62,336 bases of DNA from JL08 sp965363755 (GCA_965363755.1 CBDTVL010000002.1:1-62336), one strand, 5' to 3'. Positions 34,384-43,923 are shown, counted from the stretch's first letter. Numbers and translations are program-made. The notes: generated by a model from the sequence alone, not told the origin.

Positions 34384-35286
34384 ATGATGCGACCTCTATC
34401 TGCCGTTTTGATTTGCCTGTCTGCGCACGCCGCGATGGCAGATGTGCCGCGGGTTTCAGTGGACATCCTTCCGGTCCATTCTTTGGTGGCGCGTGTTATG
34501 CAAGGCGCAGGGACGCCTGATCTGATCCTGAGCCCCGGCGCATCGCCGCACGGATATGCCATGAAACCCTCACAGGCGGCGGCTTTGGCGCGCGCGGATT
34601 TGGTGATTTGGATCGGCGAAGATCTGACCCCGTGGCTGCCTGCGCCAATTCAAAACCTGGCAGAGAAGGCGGAAGTTGTTGAATTATTGGCGGTAGAGGG
34701 CACCATTGTTCTGCCGTTTCGCGAGGGTGCCTTGTTTGAAGATGAGGGGCATGACCACGCAGATGATCATGAAACAATTGATCCGCATGCGTGGCTCGAT
34801 CCGGTCAATGCAGGGCTTTGGATGGCAGAGATCGCGAACAAACTCGCGGTGCTCGACCCAGAAAACGCGTCATTATATTCCACAAATGCCGCCGAAGGGC
34901 AGGCAGAGTTGATCGCAGTCAGGAGACAGATTGACAGCATGATTGCCCCATTTCGAGGCACACGATTCATGGTGTTTCACGATGCGTATCACTATTTCGA
35001 AGCGCGATTTGGCATCGAGGCCGGAGGTGCGCTGACTCTCGGCGACGCCTCAGCGCCGAGCCCGGCACGGTTGGCAGAAGTCAGGGCAAGTGTTGCAGAA
35101 CGACAAGTTGTGTGCGTTTTCGCAGAACCGCAGTTCAATACCAAACTGGTCGAGGCAGTGATCGAGGGAACCGCTGCCAGAATTGCGCTGCTGGATCCGA
35201 TGGGTATCAATTTGGACGCCGGTCCAGAGCTTTACGGCAGGTTACTCATGCAAATGGCGGCGGCGATGTCGGGCTGCGCCAAATAG
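34384..35286 (+). CDS. znuA: Zinc ABC transporter substrate-binding protein
   Basis: ZnuA captures zinc in the periplasm. The protein of about 300 aa has a signal peptide (MMRPLSAVLICLSAHAAMAD) and metal ligands in SPGASPHGYAMKPS, the TIDPHAWLDPVN segment and FMVFHDAYHYFE. A short acidic/His loop (GHDHADDHE) replaces the long His-rich loop of some ZnuA. The ATG at 34384 with AAAGG upstream is chosen over a GTG three codons earlier. Confidence 0.93.
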   Translation: MMRPLSAVLICLSAHAAMADVPRVSVDILPVHSLVARVMQGAGTPDLILSPGASPHGYAMKPSQAAALARADLVIWIGEDLTPWLPAPIQNLAEKAEVVELLAVEGTIVLPFREGALFEDEGHDHADDHETIDPHAWLDPVNAGLWMAEIANKLAVLDPENASLYSTNAAEGQAELIAVRRQIDSMIAPFRGTRFMVFHDAYHYFEARFGIEAGGALTLGDASAPSPARLAEVRASVAERQVVCVFAEPQFNTKLVEAVIEGTAARIALLDPMGINLDAGPELYGRLLMQMAAAMSGCAK

Positions 35287-35641
35287 ACCGGCGAGCTTTG
35301 GTGAGATCAGATTGCGACCTTTTTCGCATGTCTGCCAGTGCACGGAGTGTCTCAGGATCAAAGACACAATTTGGAGTTAAGATTGCATTTGGCCAATGAT
35401 TTAGGGGGCCGATTGCAACGCTAAGAAATGTAGATCCTGTTTCTGGGCGTCACGCGGGCGGAAACTCTCTGATCTGATGGGGTGATTGATGGCCAATTGT
35501 CCTTGATTGGCCTGCGCGCGCCGGGCCTTGGTTGCGGTTCCCAATAGACCGGCCCCCCTTGCAGCCCCTCATGGGCGATACTAAGACTCCCGTAATACAT
35601 TTTCGGGTATGGTCCCGAACCATCAGAGCAGGCAGGCAGAT
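35287..35641. other. Intergenic stretch before clpP
   Basis: No gene is seen. It holds a hairpin GGCCAAT/ATTGGCC (35491-35497 and 35506-35512, 8-base loop) with no T run. The clpP promoter probably lies in the last 80 bases, but no strong consensus is visible. Confidence 0.4.
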
Positions 35642-36274
35642 ATGCGCGATCCAATCGACACCTATATGAACACCCTTGTCCCCATGGTTGTGGAACAGAC
35701 CAGCCGGGGCGAACGGGCCTATGACATCTTTTCACGGCTTCTCAAAGAGCGGATCATTTTCCTGAGTGGTCCCGTGCATGATGGCATGTCATCGCTGATT
35801 GTGGCGCAGTTGCTACACCTTGAGGCGGAAAACCCGTCTAAGGAAATATCTATGTATATCAACAGCCCGGGCGGCGTTGTGACATCCGGATTGTCGATTT
35901 ATGACACCATGCAGTACATCAAGCCGAAAGTCAGCACGCTGGTCATTGGGCAGGCGGCGTCGATGGGGTCTTTGCTGCTGACGGCGGGTGAAAAGGGAAT
36001 GCGTTTCTCCTTGCCCAACAGCCGCATAATGGTGCACCAGCCGTCTGGAGGCTATCAGGGGCAAGCGACCGATATCATGATTCACGCGCAGGAAACCCAA
36101 AAACTCAAGACACGCCTCAATGAGATTTATGTACACCACACTGGTCAGACTCTGAAAAAGGTTGAAGCTGCGCTGGAACGGGACAATTTCATGTCCCCCG
36201 AAGAGGCCAAAGAGTTTGGCCTTATTGACGAGATTGTGGCCAGCCGCCCTAAGCGAGATGATGAGGACACTTAG
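35642..36274 (+). CDS. clpP: ATP-dependent Clp protease proteolytic subunit
   Basis: ClpP forms the double-heptamer serine protease chamber used by ClpX and ClpA. The 210-aa protein carries the catalytic Ser in GQAASMGSLLLTAG, His in IMVHQPSGG and a conserved DNFMSPEEAKEFGLIDEI end. The start at MRDPIDT is chosen because the 11 residues upstream are not family-like. In alphaproteobacteria ClpXP degrades CtrA, whose gene is also in this window. Confidence 0.96.
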   Translation: MRDPIDTYMNTLVPMVVEQTSRGERAYDIFSRLLKERIIFLSGPVHDGMSSLIVAQLLHLEAENPSKEISMYINSPGGVVTSGLSIYDTMQYIKPKVSTLVIGQAASMGSLLLTAGEKGMRFSLPNSRIMVHQPSGGYQGQATDIMIHAQETQKLKTRLNEIYVHHTGQTLKKVEAALERDNFMSPEEAKEFGLIDEIVASRPKRDDEDT

Positions 36275-36313
36275 AACATCTGCTGTTTTTGACAACACCA
36301 CGCAAATTACAAA

Positions 36314-36341
36314 GCCTCACCTTGCAGGTGGGGCGCATTTT
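36314..36341 (+). terminator. Hairpin between clpP and clpX
   Basis: GCCTCACC and GGTGGGGC pair over 8 bp (one G-U) around TTGCA and are followed by GCATTTT. It is a weak terminator or attenuator that may partly separate clpP from clpX expression. Confidence 0.45.
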
Positions 36342-36445
36342 GCGATTGTGGACCACCGGACGCTGGCCTAAGCTAGTGCAAATCAGGGCGCATTACGGTT
36401 TGACTCTGGGCCGTATATCGCAACGCTAAACCTGAAAGGTTTGAC

Positions 36446-37714
36446 ATGGCAACGACTTCAAGTGGCGACAGCAAAAACACACTGTACTGCAGCTTTTGTG
36501 GCAAAAGCCAACATGAAGTGCGCAAGTTGATTGCTGGGCCAACGGTATTCATTTGTGACGAATGTGTCGAACTTTGCATGGATATTATCCGCGAAGAAAC
36601 CAAAGCGAGTGGGTTAAAATCCACCGACGGGGTGCCAACACCCAAAGATATTTGTGGTGTTCTGGATGATTACGTCATTGGCCAGGCGCTCGCCAAAAAG
36701 GTGCTCTCGGTTGCGGTTCACAACCATTACAAGCGGCTCAATCACGCTCAGAAGTCCGGCAGCGACATCGAATTGGCAAAGTCCAACATCCTTCTAGTTG
36801 GTCCGACGGGGTGTGGTAAAACGCTTTTGGCACAGACCCTCGCGCGGATATTGGATGTTCCGTTTACAATGGCGGATGCAACAACGCTGACAGAAGCAGG
36901 CTATGTCGGAGAAGATGTAGAGAACATTATTCTCAAGCTTTTGCAGTCGTCGGAATATAACGTCGAGCGGGCGCAGCGCGGTATCGTTTACATCGACGAA
37001 GTCGACAAGATTACCCGAAAATCTGAGAATCCTTCAATCACCCGCGATGTATCCGGTGAAGGCGTGCAACAGGCATTGCTGAAGTTGATGGAAGGGACCG
37101 TTGCCTCGGTGCCACCACAGGGCGGCCGCAAGCATCCACAGCAAGAGTTTTTGCAGGTTGATACCACCAATATCTTATTCATTTGCGGCGGCGCGTTTGC
37201 CGGGCTGGACAAGATCATTGCCGCGCGCGGCAAAGGCTCGGCCATGGGTTTTGGCGCCGATGTGCGGGACAATGATGAACGCGGTGTCGGCGAAATTTTC
37301 AATGATCTGGAACCTGAGGACCTGCTGAAATTTGGCCTGATACCAGAATTTGTCGGTCGTTTGCCGGTTTTGGCGACACTGGAAGATCTGGACGAGGATG
37401 CGCTTGTCACTATTCTCACCAAACCCAAAAACGCATTGGTCAAGCAATACCAGCGCCTGTTTGAGATTGAAGACACGACATTGACCTTTACCGATGATGC
37501 GCTGTCGGCAATTGCAAAGCGCGCGATCTTGCGCAAAACCGGTGCCCGGGGTTTGCGGTCGATCCTTGAGGATATACTGCTCAACACCATGTTTGAGCTA
37601 CCCGGTCTGGATTCTGTAACTGAGGTTGTTGTGAACGAAGAAGCGGTCAATTCCGATGCGGCACCTCTGATGATTTATGCCGACGCTGAAAAGACACCGG
37701 CAACAGCTGGCTGA
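36446..37714 (+). CDS. clpX: ATP-dependent Clp protease ATP-binding subunit ClpX
   Basis: ClpX unfolds substrates and feeds them to ClpP. The 422-aa protein has the N-terminal four-Cys zinc domain (YCSFCGKSQ ... CDECVELC), Walker A GPTGCGKTLLA, Walker B IVYIDEVDKI, the pore-loop and IGF-type ClpP-docking region, and sensor 2 GARGLRSILED. It follows clpP by 170 bases. Confidence 0.97.
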   Translation: MATTSSGDSKNTLYCSFCGKSQHEVRKLIAGPTVFICDECVELCMDIIREETKASGLKSTDGVPTPKDICGVLDDYVIGQALAKKVLSVAVHNHYKRLNHAQKSGSDIELAKSNILLVGPTGCGKTLLAQTLARILDVPFTMADATTLTEAGYVGEDVENIILKLLQSSEYNVERAQRGIVYIDEVDKITRKSENPSITRDVSGEGVQQALLKLMEGTVASVPPQGGRKHPQQEFLQVDTTNILFICGGAFAGLDKIIAARGKGSAMGFGADVRDNDERGVGEIFNDLEPEDLLKFGLIPEFVGRLPVLATLEDLDEDALVTILTKPKNALVKQYQRLFEIEDTTLTFTDDALSAIAKRAILRKTGARGLRSILEDILLNTMFELPGLDSVTEVVVNEEAVNSDAAPLMIYADAEKTPATAG

Positions 37715-37715
37715 C

Positions 37716-38093
37716 ATGAGCATGCGTCGGATTTCGTCTGGCGAGACCTATGAACCCAAAATTGGCTATTGCCGTGCCGTCGTCGCCGGCGGGTTTGTGC
37801 ATGTCGCGGGCACGGTCGCAGGCGGTGCGACGGTACCTGAGGACGTGGTCGAGCAATGCCAATCTGCGCTTGAGATTATTGGCGCGGCGCTGAGCGACGC
37901 CGGAGCTGGGTTCGAGGACGTGGTTCGGGTTCGCTACATTCTCCCAGACAGGCACGATTTTGAACCTTGCTGGCCGCTGTTGCGCGAGACCTTTGGTGCA
38001 AACCCGCCAGTGGCGACGATGATCGAATGCGGTTTGATCGACCCGAAATACAAGATCGAGATTGAGGTGACAGCCCTGCTGCCCGCGCGGTGA
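37716..38093 (+). CDS. RidA-family protein
   Basis: This protein of about 125 aa has the RidA/YjgF fold pattern: YCRAVVAGGFVHVAGTVAGG near the N terminus, then DVVRVRYILPDRHDF. Its C-terminal TMIECGLIDPKYKIEIEVTA keeps the position of the conserved Glu but has a Cys nearby instead of the canonical Arg-containing motif of RidA proper. It may belong to a RidA subgroup without imine deaminase activity. It starts 1 base after clpX, so it is co-transcribed. Confidence 0.8.
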   Translation: MSMRRISSGETYEPKIGYCRAVVAGGFVHVAGTVAGGATVPEDVVEQCQSALEIIGAALSDAGAGFEDVVRVRYILPDRHDFEPCWPLLRETFGANPPVATMIECGLIDPKYKIEIEVTALLPAR

Positions 38094-38178
38094 GGGATCC
38101 ATGCCGCCGCTGCCCTTGTGGCTGGACCTTTGCGCGCCTTTGGTCCATATCTGAGGCAACAATTTTCCGGAGGCACCG

Positions 38179-38562
38179 ATGGGTATCCTGAGTAAGGTTT
38201 TGCGCGTTTTCACGTGGTGGAATGGTCAGACGCTGAACACCCAATTGTTCACGTGGCGCAAAGGCGAGCGCGTCGGGGAAGACGAGCAAGGCAATGTCTA
38301 TTACAAAACCCAAGACGACAAGAAACGCTGGGTGATTTTCAACGGTGAGGTCGAAGCCAGTCGGGTGTCGCCTGAATGGCATGGGTGGCTGCACCGCACT
38401 TGGGATGAGCCGCCAACGGAAAAACCGCTGGTACATAAATCTTGGCAGAAACCGCATCAGGAAAACCTGACCGGAACCGAACTGGCGTACGCTCCGTCAG
38501 GATCAATCCGGCATGCGGGGGGTGCGCCGCGCTCGGACTACGAGGCGTGGACTCCCGAATAG
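38179..38562 (+). CDS. NDUFA12-like NADH:ubiquinone oxidoreductase accessory subunit
   Basis: This 127-aa protein matches the alphaproteobacterial homologue of mitochondrial complex I subunit NDUFA12 (B17.2). Typical segments are GERVGEDEQGNVYYKTQ, RRWV-like KKRWVIFNGEVEASRVSPEW and HGWLHRTWDEPPTEKP. Such proteins bind peripherally to complex I. The complex I operon is not here; standing alone next to the mla and acc genes is common in the group. Confidence 0.9.
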   Translation: MGILSKVLRVFTWWNGQTLNTQLFTWRKGERVGEDEQGNVYYKTQDDKKRWVIFNGEVEASRVSPEWHGWLHRTWDEPPTEKPLVHKSWQKPHQENLTGTELAYAPSGSIRHAGGAPRSDYEAWTPE

Positions 38563-38572
38563 GGGCGTAGGT

Positions 38573-39019
38573 ATGTCTGAAAATAAGACTGAAATCTTTG
38601 TGGGCGGCGCTGTTCTGGCAGCTGCCATTGCGTTTGCGGTTTATGCTGGTCAGGCAACTGGTTTTGGCGCAAGCACACAGGGCTATCCGCTAAGTGCCAG
38701 CTTTCGCTCGCTCGAAGGGGTCAGCGTCGGCACCGATGTGCGACTGGCGGGCGTCAAGATCGGCACTGTGACCAGCGTAACGCTGAACCCGGAAACCTAC
38801 CGAGCTGACACTGTTGTCAGTGTTGTGAACGGTATCGAAATTCCGGACGACAGCGCCATCATCGTTGCGTCCGAGGGGCTGCTTGGGGGGAATTTCGTTG
38901 AGGTCATACCTGGGGGATCGCCATTTTTCTTTGAGCCGGGGGCTGAGATTGATGATACACAAGGCGCCGTCAGTCTGATTTCTCTGTTGCTGAAATTTGT
39001 CTCGGGCAGCGATGAATGA
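38573..39019 (+). CDS. mlaD: MlaD-like lipid-transport MCE protein
   Basis: This protein of about 148 aa has one N-terminal TM helix (FVGGAVLAAAIAFAVYAG) and a single MCE domain with SFRSLEGVSVGTDVRLAGVKIG and ASEGLLGGNFVEVIPGG. It matches MlaD, the hexameric periplasmic subunit of the phospholipid-trafficking MlaFEDB complex. The other Mla genes are not adjacent. It overlaps the next gene by 4 bases. Confidence 0.88.
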   Translation: MSENKTEIFVGGAVLAAAIAFAVYAGQATGFGASTQGYPLSASFRSLEGVSVGTDVRLAGVKIGTVTSVTLNPETYRADTVVSVVNGIEIPDDSAIIVASEGLLGGNFVEVIPGGSPFFFEPGAEIDDTQGAVSLISLLLKFVSGSDE

Positions 39020-39369
39020 AAACCCTCGGCCTGATTATCAGTCTTTTGGCCAGTGCATCTTACGCACAAGACGCCAGCCTCGCGACCGGGGCGGTGTTGC
39101 GGGGACTCGACAAGATCAACGGCTTCCATTCAGATATTGAACTGGCATCCGGCAGAACGTCGCAATTTGGCCGCTTGTCGATCGAGTTGACCGAATGCCG
39201 CTATCCTGCGGGCAATCCGTCAGGCGATGCGTTCGCATTTTTGGTCATTCGCGAGGAGGGGAAAGATGTGCCAGTCTATAGCGGTTGGATGATCGCGTCG
39301 TCGCCCGCCCTGAACGCGCTTGACCATGCGCGTTATGATGTTTGGGTCATGCGCTGCACCACGTCGTAA
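39016..39369 (+). CDS. DUF2155 periplasmic protein
   Basis: This 117-aa protein has a short signal peptide (MKTLGLIISLLASASYAQD) and the DUF2155 core: ATGAVLRGLDKINGFHSDI, RLSIELTECRYPAGNP and YSGWMIASSPALNALDHARYDVWVMRC. Function is unknown; the pair of conserved Cys may form a disulfide. It starts inside the mlaD-like stop and ends inside the convergent aat gene (37-base overlap). Confidence 0.88.
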   Translation: MKTLGLIISLLASASYAQDASLATGAVLRGLDKINGFHSDIELASGRTSQFGRLSIELTECRYPAGNPSGDAFAFLVIREEGKDVPVYSGWMIASSPALNALDHARYDVWVMRCTTS

Positions 39370-39965
39370 GGCGCAGGCAGCGCCGGGGCGCTGAAGTCAG
39401 CAGTGCCCTTCAAGGCGTGCTCGAGTCTCAGATGATATGCGGCGCGGGTGATTTCTATTGCCCCGAGGCTTGCCAGATGATCCGTCAGGAACTGAGTATC
39501 AAACAGAGCGAAACCTGCCTGCCGCAACCGGTCCACCAAATAGACCAGCGCAATTTTGGAGGCATCTGTCTGGCGAGAGAACATGCTTTCGCCAAAAAAC
39601 GCGGCACCCAGAGTGACTCCATAGACACCACCGACCAAGGCCGATCCATCCCAGATCTCCAGGGAATGGGCGCGTCGCTTTTGGTGCAACGATATATAAA
39701 GGCTTCGAATTTCGTCGTTGATCCAAGTCTCGGCCCGGTCTGCGCAGGAATCCACTACATCTTCGAACTTCTGGTCTACACTGACCTGAAAATTGCCTTT
39801 CAGAAGTCGTTTTCGCAACGATCGCGATATGTGAAACCCTTCCAGTGGCAGGATACCACGGCGCACCGGATCGACCCAAAATATTTCAGGGTCTCCCCGA
39901 TGTTCAGCCATCGGAAAGATACCGATGGAATAGCCGTGGAGCAGCAGGTCTGGTGTCAGCGTCAT
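39333..39965 (-). CDS. aat: Leucyl/phenylalanyl-tRNA--protein transferase
   Basis: Aat adds Leu or Phe to proteins with N-terminal Arg or Lys, marking them for ClpS/ClpAP. The 210-aa protein has the expected motifs: LLLHGYSIGIFPMAEHRGDPEIFWVDP, FHISRSLRKRL, and GGVYGVTLGAAFFGESMFS. It lies 29 bases after accC in the same direction, so it is likely part of the accBC operon. It overlaps DUF2155 tail-to-tail. Confidence 0.94.
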   Translation of the reverse strand: MTLTPDLLLHGYSIGIFPMAEHRGDPEIFWVDPVRRGILPLEGFHISRSLRKRLLKGNFQVSVDQKFEDVVDSCADRAETWINDEIRSLYISLHQKRRAHSLEIWDGSALVGGVYGVTLGAAFFGESMFSRQTDASKIALVYLVDRLRQAGFALFDTQFLTDHLASLGAIEITRAAYHLRLEHALKGTADFSAPALPAPYDVVQRMTQTS

Positions 39966-39994
39966 GGCAGAGAAACACCTCCGCTCATCTGCTG

Positions 39995-41344
39995 TTATCC
40001 TTCAAGATGGGTCTGTAGCCACTTTTCGAGCCAATGGATGTTGTAGTCGCCACTATGAACATCCGGATCCTGCAGCAAGTCGCGAAACAGCGGAATGGTG
40101 GTGTCTACGCCGTCTACAATCAATTCTCCCAATGCGCGATTCAGTCGAGCGAGCGCCTCTGGGCGGTCGCGCCCATGCACGATCAGTTTGCCAATCAGGC
40201 TGTCGTAATAGGGAGGAATCACATACCCATCATAAAGCGCGCTGTCCATGCGCACGCCTAATCCGCCCGGCGCGTGATACTGGCTGATCCGTCCCGGCGA
40301 TGGTGCGAAATTCGGCAGTCTTTCGGCGTTGATCCGCACTTCGATAGAATGACCGTTGATGCTGAGATCATCCTGCACCCAAGACATTGGCAGCCCGGAC
40401 GCAACGCGAATTTGTTCGCGCACCAGATCGACCCCAAAAATTGCTTCGGTTACCGGATGTTCGACCTGAAGACGTGTGTTCATTTCGATGAAGTAGAATT
40501 CATCGTTCTCGAACAGGAATTCGATCGTGCCGGCACCGGTATAGTTGATGGCCGCAACGGCGTCGGCGCAAACCTTGCCGATTCTGGCACGCAGTGCCGG
40601 TGTGATCGCGGGGCCGGGGGCCTCTTCAAAGACTTTCTGATGACGGCGCTGCAGAGAACAATCCCTCTCTCCGAGATGAATCGCTTTGCCTTTGCCATCG
40701 CCAAAAACCTGAATTTCAATGTGCCGCGGCGTCTGCAGGTATTTTTCGATGTAGACTTCATCATTGCCAAAATTGGATTTGCCTTCGGCCCGCGCGGTGA
40801 GAAACGCGCTTTCCATATCTTTGGCCGTTTCAGCGACCTTCATGCCGCGCCCGCCACCACCGGCAGTGGCTTTGATGATGACCGGATAGCCGATGTCGGC
40901 GCCGATTTTCTGAGCCGTGGCTAGGTCCGGAACCCCGCCCTCGCTGCCCGGAACGCAGGGCACGCCAAGCGCCTTCATGGTGTCTTTGGCCGTGATCTTG
41001 TCACCCATCATACGGATGTGTTCGGCTGTAGGACCAATAAAGGTCAGCTCGTGATCTTCGATAATTTGCACAAAATTGGCATTTTCGGACAGAAAGCCAT
41101 AGCCAGGGTGGATCGCATCTGCACCGGTTATTTCGCAAGCTGACATGATCGCCGGAACCGAAAGATAGCTTTCCGTGGCAGACGGCGGGCCGATGCACAC
41201 ACTTTCATCTGCCATGCGCACATGCATTGCGTCACTGTCTGCGGTCGAGTGGACGGCGACGCTGGGTATGCCCATTTCACGTGCAGCCCGGATCACCCGA
41301 AGCGCGATCTCACCACGGTTAGCGATCAGTATTTTATTGAACAT
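39995..41344 (-). CDS. accC: Acetyl-CoA carboxylase biotin carboxylase subunit
   Basis: AccC carboxylates the biotin of AccB using ATP and bicarbonate, the first step of fatty acid synthesis. The 449-aa protein shows KILIANRGEIALRVIRA, the glycine-rich ATP loop ATAGGGGRGMKV and EMNTRLQVEHPVTE. It follows accB by 10 bases. Confidence 0.97.
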   Translation of the reverse strand: MFNKILIANRGEIALRVIRAAREMGIPSVAVHSTADSDAMHVRMADESVCIGPPSATESYLSVPAIMSACEITGADAIHPGYGFLSENANFVQIIEDHELTFIGPTAEHIRMMGDKITAKDTMKALGVPCVPGSEGGVPDLATAQKIGADIGYPVIIKATAGGGGRGMKVAETAKDMESAFLTARAEGKSNFGNDEVYIEKYLQTPRHIEIQVFGDGKGKAIHLGERDCSLQRRHQKVFEEAPGPAITPALRARIGKVCADAVAAINYTGAGTIEFLFENDEFYFIEMNTRLQVEHPVTEAIFGVDLVREQIRVASGLPMSWVQDDLSINGHSIEVRINAERLPNFAPSPGRISQYHAPGGLGVRMDSALYDGYVIPPYYDSLIGKLIVHGRDRPEALARLNRALGELIVDGVDTTIPLFRDLLQDPDVHSGDYNIHWLEKWLQTHLEG

Positions 41345-41354
41345 AGCCAGAGCC

Positions 41355-41843
41355 TTATTCCAAGATCACCAGCGGAGCGCCATATTCAACCGCGCCACCA
41401 TCTTCCACTAGGATGCGTTTTATCGTGCCCGCCCTTGGAGCCGGGATATGGTTCATGGTTTTCATCGCCTCAACGATCAGCAGCGTGTCGCCTTCAGCTA
41501 CCGAGGCGCCCACCGAAATGAAAGGCGGGGACTCGGGCTCGGCTTGCATGTAGATCGTCCCGACCATGGGGGAGGTCACCGCATCGGGATGGCTGGCCGG
41601 ATCGTCAACTGCCAGGGCTGCGATGGCGGCGGGGGCTGCTGCAACAGTGGAGGCTGGGACGGCAGGTGCCGCCGCAATCGGCGCAACCGTTTGTTGCGGG
41701 ACGCCACGGCTCACGCGGACGTTCAGACTGTCATCCTGACCATATTCCCGCTTCACCTGCACTTCTGTCAGGTCGTTTTCGCGCAGCAGTTCTGCCAAGG
41801 CCTGAACAAAGGCCACATCTGCATCTCGATTACTTTTTGTCAT
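41355..41843 (-). CDS. accB: Acetyl-CoA carboxylase biotin carboxyl carrier protein
   Basis: AccB carries biotin between the carboxylase and the carboxyltransferase. The 162-aa protein has an N-terminal helix region, an Ala/Pro-rich linker (about residues 55-80) and a C-terminal biotinyl domain with the biotinylated Lys in the VEAMKTMNHI motif. It is first in accB-accC-aat. Confidence 0.96.
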   Translation of the reverse strand: MTKSNRDADVAFVQALAELLRENDLTEVQVKREYGQDDSLNVRVSRGVPQQTVAPIAAAPAVPASTVAAAPAAIAALAVDDPASHPDAVTSPMVGTIYMQAEPESPPFISVGASVAEGDTLLIVEAMKTMNHIPAPRAGTIKRILVEDGGAVEYGAPLVILE

Positions 41844-42077
41844 AGGATCCTCAACCGCTTCACCCGGCGTGTCTATGTGCGCGCCATATTTATGTTAGCG
41901 CCGCTTATAGGTCATGCGGTCGGGTATGAAAAGAAGCCTCGTGAGCCGATGTTCGATGCGTATTGAGTTAGATACGCAGCAACTCTTTTGTACGCGACAC
42001 AAAGACACAAAAGGTCAGGTCGGATTGAAGCTCGGCGCTCGGTCATGCAGGGTGATGCTAAGGGCAGGGAGAGCACA

Positions 42078-43586
42078 ATGAACATCGGATTTTGGCTACA
42101 GCGCAGGGCGCAGACACATGGCAGCGATCCGGCGCTGTTCCTTGGGCGCGATTTGGTCGCAGATTATAGTGCTTTTCACAAAAAGGCGGCACAGGTGGCG
42201 GCGTGGCTTGTAACGCAGGGGGTCAGGGAGGGCGACCGGGTTGCACTTTTTATGAAAAACTCTCCCGATTACCTGATCATTCAGTATGGAATCTGGTATG
42301 CGGGCGCGGCTGCTGTGCCAATCAACGCAAAGCTCCACGGTCGCGAGGCAGCCTTTATTCTCGGGGATTCGGCAGCCAGCATTGTCTTTACGTCGCCCGG
42401 CCTTTCTGAGGCTCTGACCGAAGCGGATGCCCCGGGACAGATCATCGACATCACATCGAACGATTTTCTGCGCCTGTTTGACGCCGAACCGATGGTAGGT
42501 TTGTGTCCACGCGCGCCCGAAGATCTGGCGTGGCTGTTCTACACCTCCGGTACCACCGGTCGTCCAAAAGGTGTGATGATCACTCACCGGATGCTGATTG
42601 CAATGTCGCTTTGTTATCAGAGTGATGCCGATTCGGTCAGTTCGGCTGATACCACGCTTTATGCGGCTCCGATGAGCCATGGTGCCGGTATTTACAATAT
42701 GCTGCACGTGCGCGCCGGTGCCCGGCACGTTTGCCCGGTCTCGGGCGGGTTTGACGAGGCCGAGATATTCGATCTTGCCCGCCATTTTGGAAATACTCAG
42801 ATGTTTGCAGCGCCGACAATGGTCAAAAGGATGACGCAGGTTGCTGCGGCGACGGGAGAAACTGGAGAGGGCCTGAGAACTGTCATCTACGCAGGCGGGC
42901 CGATGTATCTGGCTGATATTGTTGAGGCGACTGCACTGTTTGGGTCGAAATTTGTGCAAATCTATGGGCAGGGCGAATGCCCGATGGGAATCAGTGTTCT
43001 GAACCGTTCCGATGTATCGGACCGCACGGATCCGCGCTGGCGCGCGCGGCTGGTGTCGGTCGGGCGGGCTCAGTCTGCGGTTGAAGTACAAATAGGGGAT
43101 GCCAGCGGAAACCCTTTGCCGCTTGGCAGCCACGGAGAAATCATGGTGCGTGGCGACACTGTCATGCAGGGATATTGGAACAATCCCGATGCCACCGCCA
43201 AGACGTTGATAAAAGGTTGGCTGATGACCGGCGATATGGGTTTCATGGACGAAGACGGGTATGTGACGATGCAGGACCGGTCCAAGGACATGATCATTTC
43301 CGGCGGATCCAATATCTATCCGCGTGAGGTCGAAGAGGTGTTGTTGTTGCATCCGGACATCGCAGAAGCGTCTGTTGTTGGCCGGCCACATCCTGAATGG
43401 GGCGAGGATGTCGTGGCTTTTGTTGTCGGTAGCGCTGATGCTGCGGCACTAGACCAGCTTTGCAAAAACAACATAGCCCGATTTAAACGCCCTAAGGCTT
43501 ACATTTTTCTGAAAGAACTGCCCAAGAACAACTACGGCAAGGTGTTAAAAACAGACCTGCGCCAGCGATTGCTTCAGAAGACATAA
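42078..43586 (+). CDS. Acyl-CoA synthetase, AMP-dependent
   Basis: This 502-aa ANL-superfamily enzyme activates a carboxylic acid as acyl-adenylate and transfers it to CoA. Visible motifs are FYTSGTTGRPKGVMITH (phosphate binding), the FVQIYGQGECPMGIS acyl-AMP region, the hinge KDMIISGGSNIYPREVEE and the C-terminal catalytic lysine in NNYGKVLK. The ATG at 42078 has GGGAG seven bases upstream; a longer frame to 41988 does not look family-like. The acid substrate is not determined. Short or medium-chain or aromatic acids are likely. Confidence 0.88.
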   Translation: MNIGFWLQRRAQTHGSDPALFLGRDLVADYSAFHKKAAQVAAWLVTQGVREGDRVALFMKNSPDYLIIQYGIWYAGAAAVPINAKLHGREAAFILGDSAASIVFTSPGLSEALTEADAPGQIIDITSNDFLRLFDAEPMVGLCPRAPEDLAWLFYTSGTTGRPKGVMITHRMLIAMSLCYQSDADSVSSADTTLYAAPMSHGAGIYNMLHVRAGARHVCPVSGGFDEAEIFDLARHFGNTQMFAAPTMVKRMTQVAAATGETGEGLRTVIYAGGPMYLADIVEATALFGSKFVQIYGQGECPMGISVLNRSDVSDRTDPRWRARLVSVGRAQSAVEVQIGDASGNPLPLGSHGEIMVRGDTVMQGYWNNPDATAKTLIKGWLMTGDMGFMDEDGYVTMQDRSKDMIISGGSNIYPREVEEVLLLHPDIAEASVVGRPHPEWGEDVVAFVVGSADAAALDQLCKNNIARFKRPKAYIFLKELPKNNYGKVLKTDLRQRLLQKT

Positions 43587-43632
43587 CGACCTCTGCGACG
43601 GGCAGGAACCAAAGGGTTTATCTTTACTAAGG

Positions 43633-43923
43633 CTATTCGTAGACCAGCATTTCCTGCTTCATTTCAGCAAGCTCTTCTGCCTGCTCTGCCAACATCGTCT
43701 CAATCTCAATTTGCAGCGCAGATGGCGGCGCGGCGCGGTTTTTTCGGTTTTCTGGCCTGTTTTCATAGTGGCCGGGGCGGTCTTGCGCGCCTGTTGTGCT
43801 TGCGCCTGACGTCGCAGGCTTAATCAGGCCGGCCTCGGCTACCTTCTTTGGGGTCTCCGGCAACGCCCCGGGGTGCCCCGTACTGTGCGGCGCCAGAACC
43901 GTTGGTGTTCCGATAACTTGCAT
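43633..43923 (-). CDS. Hypothetical protein with C-terminal coiled coil
   Basis: This 96-aa protein has a Pro/Thr/Gly-rich, probably disordered first half and an acidic helical end (IEIETMLAEQAEELAEMKQEML) likely to form a coiled coil. AAGGA precedes its ATG. No family is recognised. It stands alone, convergent with the acyl-CoA synthetase gene. Confidence 0.5.
   Translation of the reverse strand: MQVIGTPTVLAPHSTGHPGALPETPKKVAEAGLIKPATSGASTTGAQDRPGHYENRPENRKNRAAPPSALQIEIETMLAEQAEELAEMKQEMLVYE

Noticed and set aside
42096..43391. Long minus-strand frame (431 codons) inside the acyl-CoA synthetase gene
   Set aside because: It is antisense to a gene with all ANL motifs and has no family resemblance.
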